Shown piece by piece: positions 46,761 to 55,277 of a DNA stretch of 62,733 bases (the stretch's first letter is position 1; each line of letters opens with the position of its first letter). Source of the stretch: an uncultured Ruthenibacterium sp. Its GTDB lineage: Bacteria > Bacillota > Clostridia > Oscillospirales > Ruminococcaceae. The notes beneath the pieces were generated by a model, which made no database searches, was not told the DNA's origin, and was given only the letters and a program-made list of their open reading frames with translations. The DNA lies in NCBI GenBank assembly GCA_910587145.1, contig CAJUMH010000016.1, positions 1-62,733 of the forward strand, given 5' to 3'. Position numbers and translations under genes: made by a program.

Positions 46761-48205
46761 AGCTATATTCAAAAACAGCGGCGGAGCTTTCGGGCCTACT
46801 GAGAAAAAAAGAAATCACCGCGTGCGAGATCCTCGACGATCTCTTTGCCCGCATTGCGGCGGTGGAGCCGCAGATCGATGCGTTTTTGTCTGTAACGACG
46901 GACACGGCATACGCAAAGGCGCGTGCAGTGGACGAAAAGCTCGCAAGGGCTCAGCCCGTTGGGCCTCTGGCCGGCATCCCTGTGGGCATCAAGGATAATA
47001 TCTGTACCAAGGGCCTAAAAACGACCTGTGCTTCAAAAATGCTGGAAAACTTTGTGCCGCCGTACAGTGCCACCGCGGTGGAAAAGCTGGACGCGGCGGA
47101 CGCGGTGATCCCCGGAAAGCTGAACCTGGACGAATTTGCGATGGGCAGCTCGTGTGAAAGCTCGTATTTCAAGCCGACAAAAAACCCATGGGATCCTGCC
47201 CGTGTGCCCGGCGGCTCCTCGGGCGGCAGTGCGGCCGCTGTCGCCGCATGCGAGATGCCGCTGGCCCTCGGCTCCGATACCGGCGGTTCGGTGCGCTGCC
47301 CGGCGGCCCTGTGCGGCGTTGTGGGCCTGAAGCCCACTTATGGCGCGGTATCCCGGTTCGGATTGGTGGCGTTCGCATCCTCGCTTGATCAGATCGGCAC
47401 GTTCGGCCGCACGGTAGAGGATACCGCGCTTTTGTTCGGCGCGATCTGCGGCGCCGATTTTGCACATGATGCCACAGGCAGGGATTATCATTTTCCGGGG
47501 CTCCTGCAGCGGGCCAAGGGTCTGCGCATTGGGGTTCCAAGAGAATATTTTTGCTCCGGGATTGATGCGGAGATCCAGACCGCTGTGTGGAAGGCAGTAA
47601 AGCAGCTCGAAGCGCTGGGCGCCGTTTTGCTGGAGGTTTCGCTCCCGTCCACAAAATATGCGCTGCCTGTGTATAAAATCATCTCATCGGCGGAGGCTTC
47701 GTCCAATCTGGCGCGCTTTGACGGGATCCGGTACGGTCATCCGGGCAGAGCTGCGGGAACAATGGACGAGCTGTACAGTTCTGCCCGCAGCGATGGCTTT
47801 GGCCCCGAGGTCCAGCGTCGCATCCTGCTTGGAACTCTTGCGCTTTCCGGCGGCGAGATGCAGAAATACTTGCGGCGGGCGCAAGGTATGCGGCGCAAAA
47901 TCGCGCAGGAATTTGCGGCGGTGTTTTGTACATGCGATGTGATCGCGACCCCCACAACGCCTGCCACAGCGCTTTTGCTGAGGGAGAGAAAGAACGATCC
48001 CGCGGGGATGCAGGCTTCCGATTTATGCACAGTCGCGGCAAGCCTTGCCGGCTTGCCTGGCGTGAGCGTGCCCTGCGGCTTCGACCACAGCGGGCTGCCC
48101 ATCGGCCTGCAGATGATCGGGCCAAAATTCAGCGAGGCCACGCTGCTTGGCGCAGCCAAAAGCTACGAAACGGCGATTGGCGGATTTGCGGTAAAGGAAC
48201 TGTAA
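46757..48205 (+). CDS. gatA: Asp-tRNA(Asn)/Glu-tRNA(Gln) amidotransferase subunit GatA
   Basis: 482 residues. Amidase-signature enzyme with the Ser-cisSer-Lys triad: Lys79 in GIPVGIKDN, Ser154 in PGGSSGGSAAA, and nucleophile Ser178 in LGSDTGGSVRCP. It releases ammonia from glutamine for transfer to mischarged Glu-tRNA(Gln) or Asp-tRNA(Asn). It overlaps gatC by 4 bases and is followed by gatB at 4 bases. Its presence indicates indirect tRNA amidation in this organism, as in most Firmicutes. Confidence 0.97.
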   Translation: MKLYSKTAAELSGLLRKKEITACEILDDLFARIAAVEPQIDAFLSVTTDTAYAKARAVDEKLARAQPVGPLAGIPVGIKDNICTKGLKTTCASKMLENFVPPYSATAVEKLDAADAVIPGKLNLDEFAMGSSCESSYFKPTKNPWDPARVPGGSSGGSAAAVAACEMPLALGSDTGGSVRCPAALCGVVGLKPTYGAVSRFGLVAFASSLDQIGTFGRTVEDTALLFGAICGADFAHDATGRDYHFPGLLQRAKGLRIGVPREYFCSGIDAEIQTAVWKAVKQLEALGAVLLEVSLPSTKYALPVYKIISSAEASSNLARFDGIRYGHPGRAAGTMDELYSSARSDGFGPEVQRRILLGTLALSGGEMQKYLRRAQGMRRKIAQEFAAVFCTCDVIATPTTPATALLLRERKNDPAGMQASDLCTVAASLAGLPGVSVPCGFDHSGLPIGLQMIGPKFSEATLLGAAKSYETAIGGFAVKEL

Positions 48206-48209
48206 GAAG

Positions 48210-49685
48210 ATGGGTCTGGATTATGAAACTGCCGTCGGCCTGGAGGTTCATGCCGAGCTGTGTACAAAAACAAAGATCTTCTGCGGCTGCCAAAACGCCT
48301 TTGGCGCCCAGCCCAATACGCTGTGCTGCCCGGTTTGCATGGGGCTGCCCGGCGCGCTTCCGGTGCTGAACCGGCAGGCGGTAGATGATGCCATTCGGAT
48401 GGGGCATGCGCTATGCTGCTCGATCAACCGCGTAAGCAGGCTCGACCGCAAAAACTATTTTTATCCCGATCTGCCCAAGGCGTACCAGATCACACAGCGG
48501 GATGTGCCCCTGTGCGAGCACGGATCTGTGCAGATTCTGGTGGACGGCGTAGTGCGGCGCATCGGGATCACGCGCATCCAGCTGGAAGAGGACGCAGGCA
48601 AGCTGATGTACGACGATTCTGCGGACGGGATCCTTGCGGATTATAACCGCTGCGGCGTACCGTTGATCGAGATCGTCTCCGAACCGGATCTGCGCAGTGC
48701 CAAAGAGGCGAAAATCTTTTTGGAAACAATCACGGGCATCTTGCTGACGCTTGGCATCTCCGATGCAAAAATGCAGGAGGGAAGCATCCGCGCGGATGTG
48801 AACGTCTCGATCCGGCCGTGCGGTGGGCAGGAACTCGGCACGCGCACCGAGATGAAAAACATCGGCAGCTTCGGCGCGGTTTACCGCGCCATCGAGTACG
48901 AGGCGCGGCGGCAGATGGCCGTGGTGCGCGGGGGCGGTGTGATAGAGCAGCAAACACGCCGCTGGAACGACGCAAAAGGAAAAAGCTGTGTGATGCGTAC
49001 CAAAGAGGATGCGCAGGATTACCGCTTTTTCCCAGACCCCGATCTGCCGGCCTTGGAAGTAAGCAAGGCGCACGTGCAGGCGCTGAAGCATACGATCCCC
49101 GAACTTCCGGTGGCAAAGGCGCTGCGCTACATTCGGGAATATGGGCTTTGCGCGGCAGATGCGCTGCTTTTGGCTTCCGGCAAAGAGCGCTCGGCGTTTT
49201 TTGATTCCTGCGCCGAGCACAAGCGGTGCGATCCGATATCGATCGTCCATTGGATGCTTGGCGATATCGCCAAAATTTTGAACGAGCGGCGCATGGAAAT
49301 TACGGATACCGCCCTCACGAGTGAAAATCTGACGGAGATGATCGCTTTGATCGAGTGCGGGCGCCTTTCCGGCACAGCGGCAAAAGGCGTGCTGGAGAGC
49401 ATCATGGAACGGGATGTCGCCCCAAAGAAGCTGGTAGAGGAAATGGGCCTTGCGCAAATCAGCGATCCCGAAACCCTTTTAAAAATCGTGAACGGGGTAT
49501 TGTCGCAAAACAGCAAGGCCGTTGCCGATTATCAATGCGGCAAAACAAATGCGATCGGGTTTCTGGTTGGCCAGTGCATGAAGGCCAGCAAGGGGAAGGG
49601 GAACCCCACGCTTTTGCGGGAGATGATCGTTTCTGCTCTGAAGCAGCCAAAAAAGCCTGATCAAAAGGCTCCTGTTGCAAAATAA
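48210..49685 (+). CDS. gatB: Asp-tRNA(Asn)/Glu-tRNA(Gln) amidotransferase subunit GatB
   Basis: 491 residues. N-terminal kinase-like domain with ETAVGLEVHAELCTKTKIFC, SRLDRKNYFYPDLPKAYQIT and RADVNVSIRP; a helical region; and a C-terminal YqeY-like domain (about 335-475) with GQCMKASKGKGNP. It activates the misacylated tRNA and transfers the ammonia. The Lys-rich tail (QPKKPDQKAPVAK) is encoded by a 22-base word that recurs imperfectly just after the stop codon. It ends the operon before a strong terminator. Confidence 0.97.
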   Translation: MGLDYETAVGLEVHAELCTKTKIFCGCQNAFGAQPNTLCCPVCMGLPGALPVLNRQAVDDAIRMGHALCCSINRVSRLDRKNYFYPDLPKAYQITQRDVPLCEHGSVQILVDGVVRRIGITRIQLEEDAGKLMYDDSADGILADYNRCGVPLIEIVSEPDLRSAKEAKIFLETITGILLTLGISDAKMQEGSIRADVNVSIRPCGGQELGTRTEMKNIGSFGAVYRAIEYEARRQMAVVRGGGVIEQQTRRWNDAKGKSCVMRTKEDAQDYRFFPDPDLPALEVSKAHVQALKHTIPELPVAKALRYIREYGLCAADALLLASGKERSAFFDSCAEHKRCDPISIVHWMLGDIAKILNERRMEITDTALTSENLTEMIALIECGRLSGTAAKGVLESIMERDVAPKKLVEEMGLAQISDPETLLKIVNGVLSQNSKAVADYQCGKTNAIGFLVGQCMKASKGKGNPTLLREMIVSALKQPKKPDQKAPVAK

Positions 49686-49774
49686 GGCGAGGTCTGTATC
49701 AAAATAAAAAGGCACCTGCCGCAAAATAAAAATGTAACTGTGATCTGCACAAAAAATTTGCTGCAAAACAGCAG

Positions 49775-49821
49775 ACCGGCGTTCTTTTTGGAACAAATTT
49801 CCAGAAAGAACGCCGGTTTTT
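49775..49821. terminator. Bidirectional terminator between gatB and the DHHW gene
   Basis: 13-pair stem ACCGGCGTTCTTT (49775-49787) with AAAGAACGCCGGT (49805-49817), extended by TGGA/TTCCA-type pairs inside, then TTTT. It lies between convergent genes and is nested in a wider inverted repeat (49715-49728 with 49842-49855). Confidence 0.88.
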
Positions 49822-49904
49822 GCGCGCTTTTCCTAAGAGGCTATTTTGCGGCAGGCTTGTTCCGATCCTGCCCCTGCCCAAGAGGATCGATCCCGAAAAA
49901 AGCC

Positions 49905-51062
49905 TCAGGCAGTGGCGATTTTTGCGGCGAGGGTAAGATCGTTCATAAAGCCCTGAAAGCTGTACAGCACGAGGATCTCATCGTATCCGCCGCGCTCGAT
50001 CAGCGAATCGACCCGTTCGTTCAAATAGCGATAGTCCACAATGCCGATGGTGGCATAATCTGCGGTAAGATAGGGTAAAAAGGCATTGGCATAGCTGTCT
50101 TTGATCACAAGAATGCTGCCTGTGCCGTTCCCCTCCAGCACGGAATAACCGTTATTGCCGCGCAAAAATGCTTTATACTTATCGCGCGTTTCAAAATCAG
50201 AATAATTGTACAGCGGGCCGGGCTCTGCGCGCTCCGTTCCGTCCGCTTCGGCCGTGTAAACGGTTAGCACATTGGGCAGATCGTAGTAGGTGATCACGTC
50301 CGGCACAACGTTATAATTGCGCGCCTTGGAATAATTGGTTCCGTAAAAATCCAAAACCTGCTTTTCATTGGCGGCAGCACGGTCAAACAGGGGGAAGTTT
50401 TCCGGGTGTGCCTGTGCGAACTGTTCATAAGCAAGATAGGCGCCGTCGCTCGTCCAATGGTGATCGGTGCGGTAAAAGATATATTCTTCTTTGTGCGCGC
50501 GCAAGGCTTCGCGCAGATCGTATACGTTGGCCGCCTTGCCCGAGCAACGCTGCAAAATAGTGTCGAGCGCCGCGTCCTCATCGGCCGCAGGCGTCTGCCA
50601 GGGAAGCTTCTCCGAAAGAATCAGGCTTGCGGACGGTACGATCATTACACTCACTTTCCCGGGATGGCGCTCTGCCATGCGCTCCACCGCGCCCAGATTC
50701 ATCTCGAACCGGCTGCCGATCGAAAGGTATTTTGCAAACAGGTAGTGATCTTTGCCCAGCCAGACACCGTTGTTTTCTGTCTTGAGCAAAACGGCCTCCG
50801 CCCGACTTTTTAAATCGATCCACCGATCCCGAAAGGCAAACTGATCCTTTACATATTCGGCATATTTCTCCATCCATGGATCGTCTTTTGCGGCGATGCC
50901 CGCAAGGGAAAATGCCGGCTCCTGTGCCAGCTTGCGGTTTTCAAGCTCCGAAAATTCCCGTTTGGGCCAGAGCATATCCAGAAGCGAAAAGCCGAACAGA
51001 AAGAGAAAAAACAGCGGTACGATGGGGAACCGTTTCAGCCCTTGCCATTGTTTTTGGAACAT
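49905..51062 (-). CDS. DHHW family protein, AlgJ/AlgX-like cell-surface O-acetylation factor
   Basis: 385 residues. N-terminal membrane anchor (about 12-31, FPIVPLFFLFLFGFSLLDML), then an outside SGNH-like domain with VMIVPSASLILSE (about 139-151), DHHW at 200-203 in FYRTDHHWTSDGAYLAY, and SILVIKDSYANAF near the C-terminus. The VPS, DHHW and KDSYANA blocks match the AlgX/AlgJ type of acetyl-transfer proteins that work with MBOAT membrane proteins. It follows the MBOAT gene by 12 bases on the same strand, so the pair likely acetylates an exported or surface glycan. The glycan is unknown. Confidence 0.87.
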   Translation of the reverse strand: MFQKQWQGLKRFPIVPLFFLFLFGFSLLDMLWPKREFSELENRKLAQEPAFSLAGIAAKDDPWMEKYAEYVKDQFAFRDRWIDLKSRAEAVLLKTENNGVWLGKDHYLFAKYLSIGSRFEMNLGAVERMAERHPGKVSVMIVPSASLILSEKLPWQTPAADEDAALDTILQRCSGKAANVYDLREALRAHKEEYIFYRTDHHWTSDGAYLAYEQFAQAHPENFPLFDRAAANEKQVLDFYGTNYSKARNYNVVPDVITYYDLPNVLTVYTAEADGTERAEPGPLYNYSDFETRDKYKAFLRGNNGYSVLEGNGTGSILVIKDSYANAFLPYLTADYATIGIVDYRYLNERVDSLIERGGYDEILVLYSFQGFMNDLTLAAKIATA

Positions 51063-51074
51063 TCCGACACCCCC

Positions 51075-52490
51075 TCAAAAACGGAAATACAGGAACGGAC
51101 TGTTGGTTGCGTCTACCATATAGGCGATCGTCAAAAGAAAGATCAGCAAAAGAACAAGTCCCCGCGCCAGCGTGGCGGTCTTCAGCCTTTCGTAGATCTT
51201 TTTGGGAAGAGGCGTTGCGCACAGAATGCCAACCAGCACAAGCACCCCATAATTGCGCAAAAAGTACAGTGCAGAAACACCTTGAGAGGGAACAAACAGC
51301 TTTTGGAGCAAAAGGCCGAGAGAAACGCCTCGGTCGCTGCCGACAAAGAGCGCCCATCCCACGATCACAAGCAGCATTGTATAAAAATGCGGCCAGATCT
51401 TTCCCTTTTTCAGGTACGGCAAAAGCCAGATTTTTTCAATCATCAGCAGGATACAGTAGTAAAGCCCCCAAAGAATAAAATTCCAGTTTGCGCCGTGCCA
51501 GAAGCCGGTGAGCAGCCATACTACGGCAATATTGAACAGCTGCCGGGGCAGGCCGCGCCGGTTGCCGCCCAGCGGGATATAGACGTATTCTTTGAACCAG
51601 CCGGACAGCGTCATATGCCAGCGCCGCCAAAATTCGGTGATGCTGCGGGAAATGTAAGGAAGATCGAAGTTATCGGGAAAATCGAAGCCGAGCATTTTTC
51701 CCATGCCGATGCCCATCATGGAATAGCCGGAAAAATCGAAATAGATCTGCAGCGTATAAGCAAGGATGCCCAGCCATACAAGGGGCGTAGAGGCATTGGC
51801 AAGGCCGATCCCGGCGTCCCACACGCCGTTTGCCTCGCGCCCAATCACATCGTACCAGAGCGCGCTGATGCCGTCTGCCAAAAGCACTTTTTTGGCAAGG
51901 CCGAAAATAAAAAGAGAAATGCTTTCGTCAATGCGGTCCAGCGTTACGCGCCCTTTTAAAACATGCAGACGTTCGGCAATATCGCTATATTTAACGATCG
52001 GACCTGCAATGAGCTGCGGGAACATTACCACATACGCACCGAAATTGATGATATTGTACTCGGCCTTTACATTGCCGCGGTAGACGTCGATGGAATAGCT
52101 CATGGTTTGGAAGGTGTAAAAGCTGATGCCCAGCGGCAGCGTCAGGCGCAGCAGAGGGAAAGACGTGCCCGCAACCGCATTGATATTGCGCAAAAAGAAA
52201 TCTGTATATTTAAAGAACATCAGCATACCGAGGCTGCCGATAATGCTGAAAAGCAGAAATGTCTGGCGCAGGGCAGGCTTTGCCGCAAAACGCTCGATGC
52301 CGATGCCGGCAATGTAGTTGATCAGGATGGCGGCGGCCATCACAGGGAACAGCCGCACCTCACCCCAGGAATAAAAGACAAGGCTGCATAAAAACAGGAC
52401 TGTGTTTTTCCACCGTGCGGGCGCAAGATAATACAGCGCCAGTGTTATGGGCAGAAACCGGAACAAAAACAGCACCGTGCTGAAAACCAT
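51075..52490 (-). CDS. MBOAT family O-acyltransferase (AlgI/DltB-like)
   Basis: 471 residues, AAGGAGG before the ATG at 52490. About eleven membrane segments. MBOAT motifs: LPLGISFYTFQTMSYSIDVY, FPQLIAGPIVKYSDI, FDFSGYSMMGIGMGKMLGFD, SITEFWRRWHMTLSGWFKEY, IPLGGNRRG and the active-site His in LTGFWHGANWNFILWGLYY. It passes an acyl (probably acetyl) group across the membrane for transfer by the adjacent DHHW protein. The absence of dltA/C argues for the AlgI-like role and against teichoic acid alanylation. Confidence 0.93.
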   Translation of the reverse strand: MVFSTVLFLFRFLPITLALYYLAPARWKNTVLFLCSLVFYSWGEVRLFPVMAAAILINYIAGIGIERFAAKPALRQTFLLFSIIGSLGMLMFFKYTDFFLRNINAVAGTSFPLLRLTLPLGISFYTFQTMSYSIDVYRGNVKAEYNIINFGAYVVMFPQLIAGPIVKYSDIAERLHVLKGRVTLDRIDESISLFIFGLAKKVLLADGISALWYDVIGREANGVWDAGIGLANASTPLVWLGILAYTLQIYFDFSGYSMMGIGMGKMLGFDFPDNFDLPYISRSITEFWRRWHMTLSGWFKEYVYIPLGGNRRGLPRQLFNIAVVWLLTGFWHGANWNFILWGLYYCILLMIEKIWLLPYLKKGKIWPHFYTMLLVIVGWALFVGSDRGVSLGLLLQKLFVPSQGVSALYFLRNYGVLVLVGILCATPLPKKIYERLKTATLARGLVLLLIFLLTIAYMVDATNSPFLYFRF

Positions 52491-52509
52491 GCTTTTCCTC
52501 CTTGCAAAA

Positions 52510-52541
52510 GGTTCGCCGGTACCTGCCGGTACCGGCGAACC
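52510..52541 (-). terminator. Perfect hairpin between the DUF4358 and MBOAT genes
   Basis: 14-pair stem GGTTCGCCGGTACC (52510-52523) with GGTACCGGCGAACC (52528-52541), 4-base loop. In the minus direction it is followed by TTTT 20 bases before the MBOAT start. Probably a terminator or attenuator between the two genes. Confidence 0.65.
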
Positions 52542-52716
52542 CCGGGATGCTCACAAATTTTTCTGATCGTGAGAAAGACTTTACCTGTTGAGGGAATAAA
52601 TCGACAATGGTTAAGAGAGGAAACCGCCGCGCTGCGCCTGCCGTACTGGCCGGCGCACCAAAGCAAACCGCATCGCTCTCTCATAGCGCTCTTCAAGCGC
52701 TCTTTTACAAAAAAGC

Positions 52717-53202
52717 TTACTTCAGCGCTTCGTCGATCGCGGCATCCACCTCGGAATATTCCACACCGGCCGCCGCAATGGCAAGCACCACACAGTCGCC
52801 CTTCATCACAACACGCCCGTCGGAAACCTGCTGGTAAGCCTCGGGAAAATCACTCCGGTAATTTTCGCTCACGGCCACAAGCCCGTTTTGATAGGCTTCC
52901 AGAGCGTCTTTTACATCCTGCGCGCTGCCGGAGTTTGCCTTGATGACCAGCACAAGGCCAGCGGTATTGGCAACGCCCGTTTTCTGGCCGGAGAATTCGG
53001 CAACCTTGTCCAGCTCCACACCGAATTCATAAACCAGATCGTCCTCTGTAATATCCAGCGGATTTTCCACCTTTGCCACGGCCTTTACGGCATCGGCAAC
53101 ATCGTTTACATTGATATTTGCGCTGTTGTTATCGCCGCAGCCTGTCAGCAGCAGAGCGGCAAAAAGGCACGCTGCCAAAAAAATTGCAATCGAACGCTTC
53201 AT
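52717..53202 (-). CDS. DUF4358 lipoprotein
   Basis: 161 residues with a lipoprotein signal (MKRSIAIFLAACLFAALLLTGC; Cys22). The DUF4358-type body (about 30-161) includes DITEDDLVYEFGVELDKVAE, EFSGQKTGVANTAGLVLVIK and a helix DVKDALEAYQNG. It is located outside the membrane. In other clostridial genomes such proteins occur near MBOAT and DHHW genes, as here, so a role in the same surface-glycan acetylation set is plausible but unproven. AAAGGGA precedes the start. Confidence 0.8.
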   Translation of the reverse strand: MKRSIAIFLAACLFAALLLTGCGDNNSANINVNDVADAVKAVAKVENPLDITEDDLVYEFGVELDKVAEFSGQKTGVANTAGLVLVIKANSGSAQDVKDALEAYQNGLVAVSENYRSDFPEAYQQVSDGRVVMKGDCVVLAIAAAGVEYSEVDAAIDEALK

Positions 53203-53330
53203 ATGTCATATCCCTTTCTTTTCCAAAGATCGGTATTATTGTACCACGAAACGGAGGGTGTTTCAAGACTCTTTTGAGAGTGTACACGGAATCTTTGCAA
53301 TTTATACAAAAAAGGCGCTGTGCTTACTAC

Positions 53331-53509
53331 GGGCAGTTCCATGAGAAAATAAAGCCGCAGGGTTCTGCCGGGCAGGTGCGTCCGCCGCGTTATCAAAGCC
53401 TGCATTCCAAAAAGGAGTGCGGCGCTTTTTTCCCTGCAGCCACACCCGCCCGGCGAACCCACGCTGCAAAGCAAGTCTCAAGACGCTTTGTTTTCTTATT
53501 TCACCGCCC
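53331..53509 (+). repeat. Dispersed intergenic repeat, copy B (complete)
   Basis: 179 bases with inverted ends GGGCAGTTCCATGAGAAAAT and (reverse strand) GGGCGGTGAAATAAGAAAAC. It aligns with copy A throughout; the best shared core is GTGCGTCCGC followed by a GCATTCCAAAAAGGAGTGCG hairpin region. It lies between the DUF4358 and apbE genes. Confidence 0.75.
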
Positions 53510-53680
53510 TTTTTGCGCATTCACACACTTGACAGAAGCGAAAATCTTTTTTACAATCGAAAAGAGCGGGGGATTGATCCTCAGGCGGCTGTCGGCTCGT
53601 CCGAAAACGATTAAAAATCATTCGCAGGCTGCTGTATTGCCGTCTTTGGGCGATCCTCTGCAGAAAATGGAGAAAAACAG

Positions 53681-54736
53681 ATGAAGCAATGGAAAAAACC
53701 GGCGACGGTACTTTTGGCGGCCGTTTTTTTGGCGGCGGCAGGCCTTTTTGCCGCGCACATATCCAGGCGCAGCAGGCAGGCTGCTTCTACAATTTTTGCG
53801 ATGGATGCGGCGATCAGCCAGCGGGTGTATGGGGCAAACGGACAAAAAGCCGTTGCAGCTGCGGAGCAGGCACTGCGCGAGATGGAAGCGCTGTTCTCGC
53901 TCTACCGGCCGGAAAGCGATATTGCGCGCCTTACCGCATCTGCGGGCAGCAAGGAGGCTGTTTGTGTGGACGCGCGCACCTACGCGCTGCTGCAGCAGGC
54001 AAAGGCGCTGTGCGGACAAACGGACGGAGCATTTTGTCTAACGCTCGCTCCGCTGTCTTTGGCCTGGGGCATTGCAACAGATGCGCCGCGCGTTCCGCCG
54101 CAGCAGGAGATCGACCGCCTGCTTGCGCTTGTGAATGATGACGATTTGATCTTACAGGACGGCACCGCCTGCTTGCGGCAGGCAGGGCAGGCCGTCGATC
54201 TTGGCGGCATTGCCAAGGGCGCCGCGTGTGATGCGGTAAAAGAGGTATATGATGCTTACGGGATCCGCAGCGCGCTGTGCTGGGTGGGCGGCAGCAGTAT
54301 TTACGTGCGCGGAGAAAAGTCGGACGGCACAGGCTGGCGCCTCGGCTTTCGGGATCCCTCTGGAGACGCCGCCTCTGCGCTTGCATCCTTTGAGGTTCGG
54401 GATGCCGTGTTCTGCACCTCGGGCGGATATGAACGGTATTTTGAAGAAAACGGCGTGCGGTATCATCATATTCTGGATCCCGCTACGGGATATCCTGTTC
54501 AAACGGATATTCTTTCCGTCGGCGTCTTGAGCGAGAACGGCGCCGAAGCAGATTTCTGGTCTACCGCTCTGTTTGTGCAGGGAAAAGAAAAAGCCCTGGA
54601 ATACTTTGCAAACGGCGGCGAAGGAATTCTTTTGGACAACGCATATCATCTTTATGTCTCCGGGGCGCTGCAAAGCAGCTTTCAGCTGACGGCACAGGAT
54701 GCCGGCCGGTATCAGGTGATCTTTCTTTCGCAGTGA
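53681..54736 (+). CDS. apbE: FAD:protein FMN transferase (ApbE)
   Basis: 351 residues. N-terminal membrane anchor (about 8-26), then the ApbE domain: MDAAISQRVYGANG, MEALFSLYRPESDIARL, GQAVDLGGIAKGAACD, ALCWVGGSSIYVRGEKSDGT, FCTSGGYERYFEENGVRYHH and ILDPATGYPV with the conserved His, Asp and Thr that bind FAD and Mg. It attaches FMN through a phosphodiester to Ser/Thr of extracytoplasmic redox proteins. No lipoprotein Cys is seen, so it is anchored by the transmembrane segment. No substrate flavoprotein gene is adjacent. It is the last chromosomal gene before the island. Confidence 0.94.
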   Translation: MKQWKKPATVLLAAVFLAAAGLFAAHISRRSRQAASTIFAMDAAISQRVYGANGQKAVAAAEQALREMEALFSLYRPESDIARLTASAGSKEAVCVDARTYALLQQAKALCGQTDGAFCLTLAPLSLAWGIATDAPRVPPQQEIDRLLALVNDDDLILQDGTACLRQAGQAVDLGGIAKGAACDAVKEVYDAYGIRSALCWVGGSSIYVRGEKSDGTGWRLGFRDPSGDAASALASFEVRDAVFCTSGGYERYFEENGVRYHHILDPATGYPVQTDILSVGVLSENGAEADFWSTALFVQGKEKALEYFANGGEGILLDNAYHLYVSGALQSSFQLTAQDAGRYQVIFLSQ

Positions 54737-54993
54737 GCTTTGGGATCGTACAAGACCGCCGGATCCGTACCGGAAGAAAGCCGAGTCTACACCGCTTTTA
54801 AAGACGTTGTTCCTTTTTTATCGGTTTTTCATCGGATCTGCCCGGTATACAAACCACCGGGTATGCAAAACCAAGAGAACATTGCTTTTATAGTGATAAG
54901 GAACTAATCTCAACTTAACATCATCAGTTGGCAGTCCGTAGTGCAGAACACCAATAATTTGCTCAGGATGATTAAAGAGGAGGTTCCTATTTA

Positions 54994-55239
54994 ATGGCAT
55001 CATTACTTTCCTGCGAGTTCAACATGGACACTGTTTGCGTAGAGCTGACATTCGCCGATGGTAGCATAATCTCTATTGACTGCATAGCTGTGGAGAACGA
55101 GGTCGCTAAAAATATGTATCAGCAGTCAGATCTGGATTATCTGATTTATAATGATCCAATTGGTTATGCTGATTTGATTCTCAATGGTAACCCGGAAGAG
55201 TATCTGAAAAATGTGACAGATTACTCCCCTTTGGACTAA
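54994..55239 (+). CDS. DUF6061 family small protein
   Basis: 81 residues, AGAGGAGG at good spacing before the ATG at 54994. Small acidic protein with no Lys/Arg-rich DNA-binding region, beginning MASLLSCEFNMDTVCVELTF and containing LDYLIYNDPIGYADLILNGN. I recognise it as the DUF6061 type, found in mobile elements of gut Firmicutes; no function is known. It is a marker of the left part of the island. A terminator lies between it and the convergent defence genes. Confidence 0.72.
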   Translation: MASLLSCEFNMDTVCVELTFADGSIISIDCIAVENEVAKNMYQQSDLDYLIYNDPIGYADLILNGNPEEYLKNVTDYSPLD

Positions 55240-55242
55240 CAA

Positions 55243-55275
55243 AAGCGCGGCAGATTCCCATGATCTGCCGCGCTT
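55243..55275. terminator. Bidirectional terminator between the DUF6061 gene and the defence cluster
   Basis: 13-pair perfect stem AAGCGCGGCAGAT (55243-55255) with ATCTGCCGCGCTT (55263-55275), 7-base loop, T-rich on both sides (TTTTGTT in the minus direction). Confidence 0.85.
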
Positions 55276-55277
55276 GT

